In this document: one piece after another, positions 50,172 through 57,393 of the stretch | Numbering within the stretch: the first letter of the stretch is position 1 | Layout of the letters: every line of letters begins with the position of its first letter | NCBI GenBank assembly: GCA_023393915.1 | Contig: JAEXBS010000037.1 | Coordinates: 1 to 64,000 of the forward strand | Reading direction: 5' to 3' | Length of the DNA: 64,000 nt | Source of the DNA: Bacteroidota bacterium | GTDB taxonomy: Bacteria > Bacteroidota > Bacteroidia > Flavobacteriales > Weeksellaceae | Program-made: the position numbers and the translations under genes | Notes under the pieces: model-generated | The model's database searches: none | Told to the model about the DNA's origin: nothing | What the model saw: only the letters and a program-made list of their open reading frames with translations

Positions 50172-50558
50172 TTAACGCTTGGAGAATTGGAATCTCTTTC
50201 TTGCTTTTTTCTGTCCTGGTTTTTTTCTCTCTACCATGCGAGCGTCTCTTGTTAAAAGTCCGTGAGGCTTAAGAGCAAGACGGTGCTCAGCATTGATCTC
50301 ACATAATGCGCGAGATAGTCCTAGACGAACGGCTTCAGCCTGACCTGTATTCCCTCCACCAAAAACATTTACAGTTACATCGTACTGTCCTTGGGTTTCA
50401 GTTAGAATGAACGGTTGGTTTACTTTGTAAACCATTACATCTGTAGAGAAATACTCTTTAGCGTCTTTTCCGTTTACTGTGAAGGTACCTGTACCTGGCT
50501 TCACATAAACTCTCGCTACTGAAGTTTTTCTTCTTCCAATTTTATGAATTGTAGACAT
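50172..50558 (-). CDS. rpsI: 30S ribosomal protein S9
   Basis: S9 (uS9), 128 residues. It begins MSTIHKIGRRKTSVARVYVK, contains GTFTVNGKDAKEYFS, VNVFGGGNTGQAEAVRLGLSRAL and LLTRDARMVERKKPGQKKARKRFQFSKR. The basic C-terminal tail, ending SKR, reaches the P-site tRNA in the ribosome. It starts 5 bp after rplM. Confidence 0.97.
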   Translation of the reverse strand: MSTIHKIGRRKTSVARVYVKPGTGTFTVNGKDAKEYFSTDVMVYKVNQPFILTETQGQYDVTVNVFGGGNTGQAEAVRLGLSRALCEINAEHRLALKPHGLLTRDARMVERKKPGQKKARKRFQFSKR

Positions 50559-50563
50559 ACTGC

Positions 50564-51043
50564 TTATTTAAATTCGTTAACATTAATGGTTTTTGGCTGT
50601 TGAGCTTCATGCTTATGCTCAGTTCCTTCATACAGATAAAGGTTCTTAAGAATAGCAGCACCCAATTTGTTCTTAGGAAGCATTCCTTTCACAGACTTCT
50701 CTAATACTTTCATTGGATCTTTCTTAAGCAGCTCTTCTGCAGTTTGAGACTTTTGACCTCCTGGATATCCAGTATGCCAGATGTAAGTCTTGTCTGCCCA
50801 CTTGTTTCCTGAAAGAGTAATCTTTCCAGCATTCAAAACAATAACATTATCACCACAATCAACGTGAGGTGTAAAGTTTGTTTTGTGCTTTCCTCTCAAA
50901 ATCTTTGCAACGGTTGAGGCTAATCTCCCCAACGGTTGTCCTTCAGCGTCTACCACGACCCATTCTTTATTTGCGGTAGCTTTGTTAGCTGAAATGGTTT
51001 TGTAACTTAATGTATTCACACTTTTTCGTTTACGATTAAACAT
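50564..51043 (-). CDS. rplM: 50S ribosomal protein L13
   Basis: L13 (uL13) of about 150-159 residues, with WVVVDAEGQPLGRLASTVAKILRGKHKTNFTPHVDCGDNV split over conserved blocks, then HTGYPGG and KGMLPKNKLG. Two starts are possible. The ATG at 51043 gives MFNRKRKSVNTLSYKT and has AAAGGGA a few bases upstream, an SD-like signal that is rare here. A GTG at 51019 gives VNTLSYKTISANKA, which matches where flavobacterial L13 proteins usually begin. An upstream TTG at 51067 is excluded because it lies in the -7 box. It leads the rplM-rpsI-rpsB operon. Confidence 0.94.
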   Translation of the reverse strand: MFNRKRKSVNTLSYKTISANKATANKEWVVVDAEGQPLGRLASTVAKILRGKHKTNFTPHVDCGDNVIVLNAGKITLSGNKWADKTYIWHTGYPGGQKSQTAEELLKKDPMKVLEKSVKGMLPKNKLGAAILKNLYLYEGTEHKHEAQQPKTINVNEFK

Positions 51044-51064
51044 ATTTATCCCTTTACGGGTGTG

Positions 51065-51072
51065 CAAAGGTA
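51065..51072 (-). promoter_or_regulatory. -7 promoter element of rplM-rpsI-rpsB
   Basis: TACCTTTG on the minus strand fits TAnnTTTG, 21 bp before the ATG at 51043. Confidence 0.65.
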
Positions 51073-51222
51073 CAATTATTTTTTGAAACCAAAAAAATAT
51101 ATAGCGCTAATAAGAAAGCAAATAGGTGAAATTAATGTAGGGTAATTCTCGCACTTTTAGAAGCGTAACCCTCCAATGCCTACTAACAAGAATAACAAAG
51201 TCCTAATTTTTAAGGAACCTTC

Positions 51223-51295
51223 AGGTATTTAGTGGGTTATGATTTAACCCCTGCTCTATATTATAAGAGTTCACTGTTCAGAAGCTTAAATACCT
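51223..51295. other. Nested inverted repeats between rplM and a small membrane-protein gene
   Basis: Outer arms AGGTATTTA (51223-51231) and TAAATACCT (51287-51295) are exact complements. They enclose GGGTTA/TAACCC (51234-51239, 51245-51250, 5-nt loop) and CTCT/AGAG. Together they could fold into a branched structure. It lies beyond the rplM promoter and downstream of the membrane-protein gene; no known RNA family fits. Confidence 0.4.
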
Positions 51296-51315
51296 CACCC
51301 ATAACATTGGACTTT

Positions 51316-51648
51316 TTAGCTTCTTAACGATTTACTACTTCGTAAAGATGCTATTAAATAGTAGGCCACAAACACTGTTGAAAACTTGATTATGGAAGGG
51401 ATCGCAGTCTCGAAATTAAACACTAATAACCCCAGTGCAACAAGGACAACAATACCGAGTAGAGAAATTCCAAGCTTTTTCGAGAGTGGCCACTCGGGGC
51501 GATCCACCCAGTAAGCCATCCCCCACCCCAATCCGAATGAAAAACCATTATAAAGATCTACCTCCCATAGATTGCCTCCAGCTACATAGTGGGTGAATAG
51601 ATAGCTTATTAAAGTTCCAAACAGAGTAAAGGTAATTGCTCTTTGCAT
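51316..51648 (-). CDS. Small membrane protein, hypothetical
   Basis: A 110-residue protein with about three or four hydrophobic segments: AITFTLFGTLISYLFTHYV (about 4-22), GFSFGLGWGMAYWV (about 36-49), LGISLLGIVVLVALGLLVF (about 59-77) and FSTVFVAYYLIASL (about 88-101). I recognise no family. The start at 51648 was chosen over an upstream in-frame ATG because a TATCTTTG box at 51662-51669 lies 13 nt before it. The gene is isolated, with no co-directed neighbour nearby. Confidence 0.72.
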   Translation of the reverse strand: MQRAITFTLFGTLISYLFTHYVAGGNLWEVDLYNGFSFGLGWGMAYWVDRPEWPLSKKLGISLLGIVVLVALGLLVFNFETAIPSIIKFSTVFVAYYLIASLRSSKSLRS

Positions 51649-51661
51649 GTGCTTATTTTTG

Positions 51662-51669
51662 CAAAGATA
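51662..51669 (-). promoter_or_regulatory. -7 promoter element of the small membrane-protein gene
   Basis: TATCTTTG on the minus strand, 13 nt before the ATG at 51648. It excludes the in-frame upstream start at 51690. Confidence 0.6.
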
Positions 51670-51730
51670 CCAATTATGCTCATTTCTCACATCTTGATGA
51701 AAAGATCTGATTCGATGAGAGTTGTAAAAA

Positions 51731-51762
51731 TTTAGCGCTTACTAGTGAAATCCTTATATTTG
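51731..51762 (+). promoter_or_regulatory. Promoter of icmF
   Basis: TTTA (51731-51734), a 20-bp spacer and TATATTTG (51755-51762), 28 bp before the ATG at 51791. The in-frame GTG at 51770 would be almost at the transcription start. Confidence 0.75.
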
Positions 51763-51790
51763 AGTCCTTGTGAAAACGATCATTAATTCT

Positions 51791-54700
51791 ATGAAAAACA
51801 ATCGATACCAACCTAAAAACAAAGTAAGAATAGTAACGGCAGCCTCCCTTTTCGATGGTCATGATGCCGCTATCAATATTATGCGCCGGATGATCCAAGC
51901 GACCGGATGTGAAGTCATTCATCTAGGGCATGATAAATCTGCTAGCGAAGTAGTCAACACGGCAATTCAAGAAGACGCAAACGCGATCGCACTGACCTCT
52001 TACCAAGGTGGACATAATGAATACTTTAAATATATATACGACCTACTCAGAGAGAAAGGTGCCCCTCAGATTAAAATCTTTGGTGGTGGCGGTGGTGTTA
52101 TTCTGCCATCAGAAATTAAAGACCTTATGGAGTATGGAATTGACAGAATATATTCACCTGACGATGGACGAGAATTAGGACTGCAAGGAATGATTGACGA
52201 TCTAGTTGAAAAATCTGATTTTGCAACAGGTGCAACGGCGGAAACTAAAGATCTGGAAAATTTAAGTTTTGAACAATCAAAAACAATCGCAGAACTAATC
52301 TCTGCTGTAGAGAACTTCTCCGAGCAAAAGCCGGAGCTCATAGATGCATTACAAACTAGGGCAAAAGAAAAAAAGATTCCAGTTTTAGGAATTACCGGAA
52401 CTGGAGGTGCAGGAAAATCTTCTCTTACTGATGAACTTGTTCGCCGCTTCCTCAGAGCCAATCCAAGCAGGAGAATCGCTATTATTTCTGTAGACCCCTC
52501 GAAGAAGAAAACAGGAGGGGCGCTTTTAGGTGACCGAATTCGTATGAACTCCATAAATGATGAAAGAGTCTATATGCGTTCTATGGCCACAAGAGAGAAT
52601 AATGTATCGGTCTCCCCCTATATTCATTCTGCCCTTGATGTACTAAAACTTTCAGGCCCCGATCTAATTATTCTAGAAACTTCAGGTATTGGACAAAGTG
52701 GATCAGAAATTACAGAAATCGCTGATGTTTCTCTTTATGTAATGACTCCAGAGTACGGAGCTTCTACTCAGCTAGAGAAAATCGACATGCTGGATTACGC
52801 CGATTTTATTGCACTAAATAAATCGGACAAAAGAGGAGCCTTAGACGCGCTACAAGCCGTGAGAAAACAATACCAACGAAACCATGTGCTGTTTGAAAAA
52901 CCACTAGACGAGATGCCTGTTTTTGCTACCAAGGCCAGTCAGTTTAGTGATTGGGGAACCACAGAATTATTTAACAGACTCATTGGAAAATTAAACGAAG
53001 TCACAGCTACTTTACAAGGTGAGGGATTCCAAGGTTTCGAGCTTTATGTGGAGCAAAACCCAGCAGAAGATTCGGTAGTAATTCCTCCAAGTCGTGTTAG
53101 ATATCTTTCAGAGATTGTTGAAAACAATCATAGGTACGATAAGGACGCAGAACAACAAGCCCTAGCTGCTAGAAAAATGTATTTAGCAGATGGAGCTAGA
53201 AAATTAGTATCTGACGATGTTCATTCAAGCGAAATTTTAGAAAAAGTATTTCTTAAAGCAAAAAAAGAACTCTCAGAAGAGAACCAAACATTCTTAAAAG
53301 GCTGGCATCAGTTCAAGGAAGACATGAATGCACCTGAGTACGGCTATCTTGTACGGGGAAAAGAAATACGTGTGAACACAAAATCAACCAGCCTATCCGG
53401 GCTGGAGATCCCGAAAATCGCACTACCTAAATTCCAAGACTGGGGAGATCTGATTCGTTGGAAAAGTAAAGAAAATGTTCCTGGGCAGTTTCCTTTTACC
53501 GCCGGGATTTATCCTTTCAAAAGAACTGGTGAAGACCCAACCCGTATGTTCGCAGGAGAAGGGGGACCCGAGAGAACCAATAGAAGATTTCATTATGTAT
53601 CAGAAGAAATGCCAGCAAAACGCCTCTCTACAGCATTTGATTCCGTTACACTTTACGGACAAGACCCTGCCCTACCACCGGATATTTACGGTAAAATCGG
53701 TAATGCAGGGGTCTCAATTGCTACACTTGACGATGCGAAAAAACTATACTCTGGCTTCGATTTGATCGATCCTTTGACCTCCGTTTCTATGACAATCAAT
53801 GGACCCGCTCCTATGCTATTGTCCTTCTTTATGAATGCTGCGATCGATCAAAACTGTGAAAAATACATTGAACAAAACGGCCTTTGGGATCAAGTAGAAT
53901 TAAAGCTAAAAGAAAAATTTGATGACAAAGGGCTCCCTAGACCTACCTATGAAGGAGAACTCCCTCCTTCAAATAATGGGTTAGGACTAAAGCTTCTTGG
54001 ACTTACAGGAGACCAGGTTCTTCCACAGGAGGTTTACGAAAACATAAAGGCCCAAACCATCGCACAAGTCAGAGGAACGGTACAGGCCGATATTTTAAAA
54101 GAAGACCAGGCGCAAAACACCTGTATCTTTTCTACCGAATTCGCGCTTAGATTAATGGGAGACGTTCAGAGTTATTTCATTGACCAGAAAGTAAGAAACT
54201 TCTATTCTGTATCCATTTCCGGTTACCATATTGCCGAAGCCGGAGCGAATCCAATCTCTCAATTGGCCTTCACGCTAGCTAATGGCTTTACTTACGTAGA
54301 GTATTACCTATCTAGAGGAATGGACATTAATAAGTTCGCGCCGAATTTATCTTTCTTCTTTTCGAATGGTATTGATCCAGAATACGCAGTTATAGGAAGA
54401 GTAGCTCGAAGAATTTGGGCCAAAGCTATGAAGCTTAAGTACGGAGCAGATGAGCGCTCTCAGATGCTTAAGTACCACATTCAGACCTCAGGTAGATCCC
54501 TTCACGCGCAAGAAATTGATTTCAATGATATCCGTACAACGCTGCAAGCACTCTACGCCATCTACGACAACTGTAACTCATTGCACACCAACGCTTATGA
54601 TGAGGCCATCACCACACCTACCGAGGAATCCGTACGTCGAGCAATGGCCATTCAGCTCATCATCAATAAAGAGCTGGGACTAGCTAAAAATGAAAATCCT

Positions 54701-55171
54701 TTACAAGGATCCTTTATTATTGAAGAGTTAACGGATTTGGTTGAGGAAGCTGTTTATACTGAATTTGAAAGAATCACCGAAAGAGGTGGTGTTCTTGGTG
54801 CAATGGAAACAATGTACCAACGATCAAAAATTCAAGAGGAATCAATGCATTACGAGTGGCTAAAGCATACAGGAGAATATCCTCTAATTGGAGTAAACAC
54901 ATTTCTTGGTAAAGACGGATCACCTACAATTTTACCTAGGGAAGTCATCCGATCTACAGAAGAAGAAAAGCAGGTTCAGATAAAAAATCTGGAAGTTTAT
55001 CAGAAGGCGAATCAGAGCAAGGCACAACAATCTTTAGATCAACTTCAAGAAGCTGCAATAAACCAGAAAAACTTATTTGAAGTTATGATGGAAGCAGGAA
55101 AATACTGTTCCTTAGGTCAAATCACCATTGCACTTTTTGAGGTAGGAGGAAAATACAGACGAAACATGTAA
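51791..55171 (+). CDS. icmF: Isobutyryl-CoA mutase fused form (IcmF): B12-binding, G-protein chaperone and mutase domains
   Basis: A 1126-residue coenzyme B12-dependent acyl-CoA mutase. The B12-binding domain comes first (about 10-130), with LFDGHDAAINIMRRMIQATG and the cobalamin His in GHDKSASEVV not far on. A MeaB/ArgK-type G-protein domain follows, with Walker A GTGGAGKSS near 203 and ISVDPSKKKTGGALLGDRIRM. The (beta/alpha)8 mutase domain is at about 540-1110 (SVSMTINGPAPMLLSFFMNAAIDQ, SVSISGYHIAEAGANP). This domain order defines IcmF, which interconverts isobutyryl-CoA and n-butyryl-CoA with its own chaperone attached. At the presumed specificity positions I see Tyr574 and Gln775. It is monocistronic. 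Confidence 0.95.
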   Translation: MKNNRYQPKNKVRIVTAASLFDGHDAAINIMRRMIQATGCEVIHLGHDKSASEVVNTAIQEDANAIALTSYQGGHNEYFKYIYDLLREKGAPQIKIFGGGGGVILPSEIKDLMEYGIDRIYSPDDGRELGLQGMIDDLVEKSDFATGATAETKDLENLSFEQSKTIAELISAVENFSEQKPELIDALQTRAKEKKIPVLGITGTGGAGKSSLTDELVRRFLRANPSRRIAIISVDPSKKKTGGALLGDRIRMNSINDERVYMRSMATRENNVSVSPYIHSALDVLKLSGPDLIILETSGIGQSGSEITEIADVSLYVMTPEYGASTQLEKIDMLDYADFIALNKSDKRGALDALQAVRKQYQRNHVLFEKPLDEMPVFATKASQFSDWGTTELFNRLIGKLNEVTATLQGEGFQGFELYVEQNPAEDSVVIPPSRVRYLSEIVENNHRYDKDAEQQALAARKMYLADGARKLVSDDVHSSEILEKVFLKAKKELSEENQTFLKGWHQFKEDMNAPEYGYLVRGKEIRVNTKSTSLSGLEIPKIALPKFQDWGDLIRWKSKENVPGQFPFTAGIYPFKRTGEDPTRMFAGEGGPERTNRRFHYVSEEMPAKRLSTAFDSVTLYGQDPALPPDIYGKIGNAGVSIATLDDAKKLYSGFDLIDPLTSVSMTINGPAPMLLSFFMNAAIDQNCEKYIEQNGLWDQVELKLKEKFDDKGLPRPTYEGELPPSNNGLGLKLLGLTGDQVLPQEVYENIKAQTIAQVRGTVQADILKEDQAQNTCIFSTEFALRLMGDVQSYFIDQKVRNFYSVSISGYHIAEAGANPISQLAFTLANGFTYVEYYLSRGMDINKFAPNLSFFFSNGIDPEYAVIGRVARRIWAKAMKLKYGADERSQMLKYHIQTSGRSLHAQEIDFNDIRTTLQALYAIYDNCNSLHTNAYDEAITTPTEESVRRAMAIQLIINKELGLAKNENPLQGSFIIEELTDLVEEAVYTEFERITERGGVLGAMETMYQRSKIQEESMHYEWLKHTGEYPLIGVNTFLGKDGSPTILPREVIRSTEEEKQVQIKNLEVYQKANQSKAQQSLDQLQEAAINQKNLFEVMMEAGKYCSLGQITIALFEVGGKYRRNM

Positions 55172-55194
55172 AAAATCGAAATGGTCTAATTTGT

Positions 55195-55219
55195 AAAAGC
55201 GGTCTAAGAGATCGCTTTT
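55195..55219 (+). terminator. Terminator after icmF
   Basis: The 11-bp stem AAAAGCGGTCT / AGATCGCTTTT (one G-T pair) has a 3-nt loop and a T-rich 3' side. Its place between convergent genes and an A-rich 5' side suggest it can also serve the MBL-fold gene. Confidence 0.82.
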
Positions 55220-55233
55220 ATTTTTCTTCCTAC

Positions 55234-56139
55234 CTATAAGAGTGTTGAGCGCACCTCATCTATAAACGATTCAAAGCGCTGGGGAGTTTCTCTGTTTGGG
55301 AATCCAGGAATATATTTGTGCTCTTTTAATAGTTCCTGCGTAGTTTGCCCCTTCTCAATACTTTTTAGGATAAATTGATGGCTTGCTTCCAGGAAATTTT
55401 TCATTTCCAAAAGATCTTCCCTTGTGCCGTAAGAAGATTTAACCTCTGGACCATGGCCGAAAATAAAAAGAGTCTCTTTATCAAAAAAACCTATTGCCCT
55501 ATTAAGAATTTCCACCCATCCCGTTAGGGAAGCATCATCTTTTTTTCGAAAAACCGGAATCATATCCTTAAACATCAAATCTCCCATATGAACTACATTG
55601 TCATCTTCAAAATGATACATAGCATCGCCTCGGGTATGCCCACTCCCGAAATGGTATCCTTTTAAGGTACTTGATCCGAGATCAAACTTAAATTCTTTAT
55701 CAAAAAGTATATTAGCGTACTTCTGTTTATCCAGGCTGCCGCTTAACGCTGCTGCTTCTTTCTGCGAAGAAGGTACCGTTTTGTGTGCTACTATTCCTAC
55801 CTTCAAATCTGTAAACGCAATATTTCCTGAAGTATGATCTCCGTGATGGTGAGTATTGGCGAGATATAAAATAGGCTTGCCGCTTTGCTTTAGTGTGGAG
55901 AGAAGCTCTGCAATGAACTGAGGAAACTGACTATCGACAATAACAAAACCGTCCTCTACCTCAAATACGCCGACATTTCCTCCCTTATTAAAAAACAAAG
56001 AACTTGTACCTCTAAGTGGTAAGAGCTGGCCGTTAAAACTGGCAGTAAAATGTGCAAATCCTGGATTCATAAGTCCACCACCTAAAAAAAGGCCTAGTGC
56101 ACTAAGTGAACCTACTTGTAAAAATTTTCTACGATCCAT
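55234..56139 (-). CDS. MBL-fold metallo-hydrolase with Tat signal
   Basis: A 301-residue exported metallo-beta-lactamase-fold protein. The N-terminus MDRRKFLQVGSLSALGLFLG has the twin-arginine motif RRKFLQ before a hydrophobic stretch, so folded, metal-loaded export is likely. Zinc ligands: THHHGDHTSGN near 115 (HxHxDH), the His in FGSGHTRGDAMYHF near 178, the Asp in VVHMGDLMF, and FGHGPE near 247. The RGDAMYHF and late FGHGPEV resemble the SoxH/quinoprotein-relay MBL group rather than true beta-lactamases. Substrate unknown. It lies between icmF (convergent) and a serine hydrolase (divergent). Confidence 0.9.
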   Translation of the reverse strand: MDRRKFLQVGSLSALGLFLGGGLMNPGFAHFTASFNGQLLPLRGTSSLFFNKGGNVGVFEVEDGFVIVDSQFPQFIAELLSTLKQSGKPILYLANTHHHGDHTSGNIAFTDLKVGIVAHKTVPSSQKEAAALSGSLDKQKYANILFDKEFKFDLGSSTLKGYHFGSGHTRGDAMYHFEDDNVVHMGDLMFKDMIPVFRKKDDASLTGWVEILNRAIGFFDKETLFIFGHGPEVKSSYGTREDLLEMKNFLEASHQFILKSIEKGQTTQELLKEHKYIPGFPNRETPQRFESFIDEVRSTLL

Positions 56140-56210
56140 AGTTGAATTTTCACCTAAGATAAGTCTTTTGATTTGTTAAACATTCATTATATTTTGCCTA
56201 CAAATACAAA

Positions 56211-57332
56211 ATGAAAATGATTTCTACCTTTTCGAACTCTTTTAAGATCAAATGGTGCGTAGTACTGATCTTAATTATTTCTTTATCCAGTTGTAAAAAA
56301 CAAGCAGAAGAAATAAAGACTCAAGCAACTGTAGCCACGATGGATTCGGTTTCTCAATTTGAAAGTAATCTGCTTTCTCATAAGATCGATTCCTTAATTA
56401 AAGACCTTCGTTTTAATGGCACTATTTCAATCAAGAAAGGGCAATTCATCCTCTACGAAAAGTCGAGAGGTCTGGAAAATTTTCAGAATTCCCAAAAGTT
56501 AGACTCAGCTTCTTTATTTGCTATAGGTTCTGTAAGCAAACAACTTACCTCTACTCTTATTTTAAAGGCTTTTCAAAATCAAAAACTTGATTTAACAGAC
56601 TCCCTTTCGAAGTTCATTGCTCCACTTCCTAGCGCCCAGTGGGAAAACATCACGATCCATCAACTCCTTACACATAGCTCTGGAATAAGTGACGGATCCA
56701 ATAAGCTTGCGTTTAAACCCGGAACCGATTACCTATACTCTAATGAAGGATACAATCTACTAGGAGAAATAGCTAGCAAGGTAGAAAATAAAACTTTGGA
56801 CGAGCTTTACTCTGGGTTATTTGCTCAAGCAGAAATGAAAAGTGCTTCTACCCCCAATCAATTAACCAATCGACGATTTGCTTCTGCCTACACTTGGGCG
56901 GGCAAGGATCCGGTAGAAGTAAACAATATGCCTAAACGACTTCTCTCCTCTAGCATAGGACTGGCCGCAGGTGGAGTACTATCTTCAGTACGAGATTTAC
57001 ACGCATGGAACGAAAACCTGTACGGTGGAAAAATAATTCCTCCGAATCTTCTTGAACTAATGCAGCAAACCTATCAACGAACCCATCATTATATCTTAAA
57101 CGAAATTGGCTATGGTTATGGAATCATGTCCCGACTAAACCCACCTCATAGCCACATGCATACCGGTTATGTGAAGGGTTCAGCATCCCTACTGATTTAC
57201 TATCCAAAAAGCCAGACTTCGGTGGTTGTACTTTCCAACTTAGTTGAAGAGAGACTAGGAAAAAAACATATTTTTGAAATCCACCAAGAGGTGCGGGAAT
57301 TTTGTGATCTACTGGAAATAAGTAGGCTCTAA
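56211..57332 (+). CDS. Serine hydrolase, class C beta-lactamase-like lipoprotein
   Basis: A 373-residue protein of the beta-lactamase/DD-peptidase (PF00144) family. An N-terminal membrane segment ends in lipobox SLSSC (about residues 24-28), so it is probably a lipoprotein. The active-site SxxK is GSVSKQLTS near 103, the YxN-type motif is in YSNEGYNLLGEIAS near 172, and the third motif (HTG-like) is HTGYVKGSASLL near the end. Family members include peptidases, esterases and true beta-lactamases; nothing here selects among them. It may start at the third codon (MISTF). It stands alone on its strand. Confidence 0.9.
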   Translation: MKMISTFSNSFKIKWCVVLILIISLSSCKKQAEEIKTQATVATMDSVSQFESNLLSHKIDSLIKDLRFNGTISIKKGQFILYEKSRGLENFQNSQKLDSASLFAIGSVSKQLTSTLILKAFQNQKLDLTDSLSKFIAPLPSAQWENITIHQLLTHSSGISDGSNKLAFKPGTDYLYSNEGYNLLGEIASKVENKTLDELYSGLFAQAEMKSASTPNQLTNRRFASAYTWAGKDPVEVNNMPKRLLSSSIGLAAGGVLSSVRDLHAWNENLYGGKIIPPNLLELMQQTYQRTHHYILNEIGYGYGIMSRLNPPHSHMHTGYVKGSASLLIYYPKSQTSVVVLSNLVEERLGKKHIFEIHQEVREFCDLLEISRL

Positions 57333-57350
57333 ATATTACAAATATAAAAA

Positions 57351-57372
57351 AGCCGATTCTAAAGAATCGGCT
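57351..57372 (-). terminator. Terminator after the M16 peptidase gene
   Basis: The 10-bp perfect stem AGCCGATTCT / AGAATCGGCT has a 2-nt loop and, on the minus strand, six T. It sits 21 bp beyond the M16 stop and 18 bp beyond the convergent serine hydrolase stop. Confidence 0.88.
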
Positions 57373-57393
57373 CAATTCGTATTTCAAAATAAA

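Noticed and set aside
51017..51067. TTG at 51067 as the rplM start
   Set aside because: It overlaps the TACCTTTG promoter box and would lie upstream of the transcript start.
51223..51295. tRNA-like cloverleaf
   Set aside because: The overall length is near that of a tRNA, but there is no TTC-loop sequence, no D-loop pattern and the second hairpin is too short. Kept only as an unclassified structure.
52066..52554. 162-residue open frame antisense to icmF
   Set aside because: It mirrors the conserved G-protein domain in the other strand and has a Ser/Pro-rich composition typical of antisense shadows.
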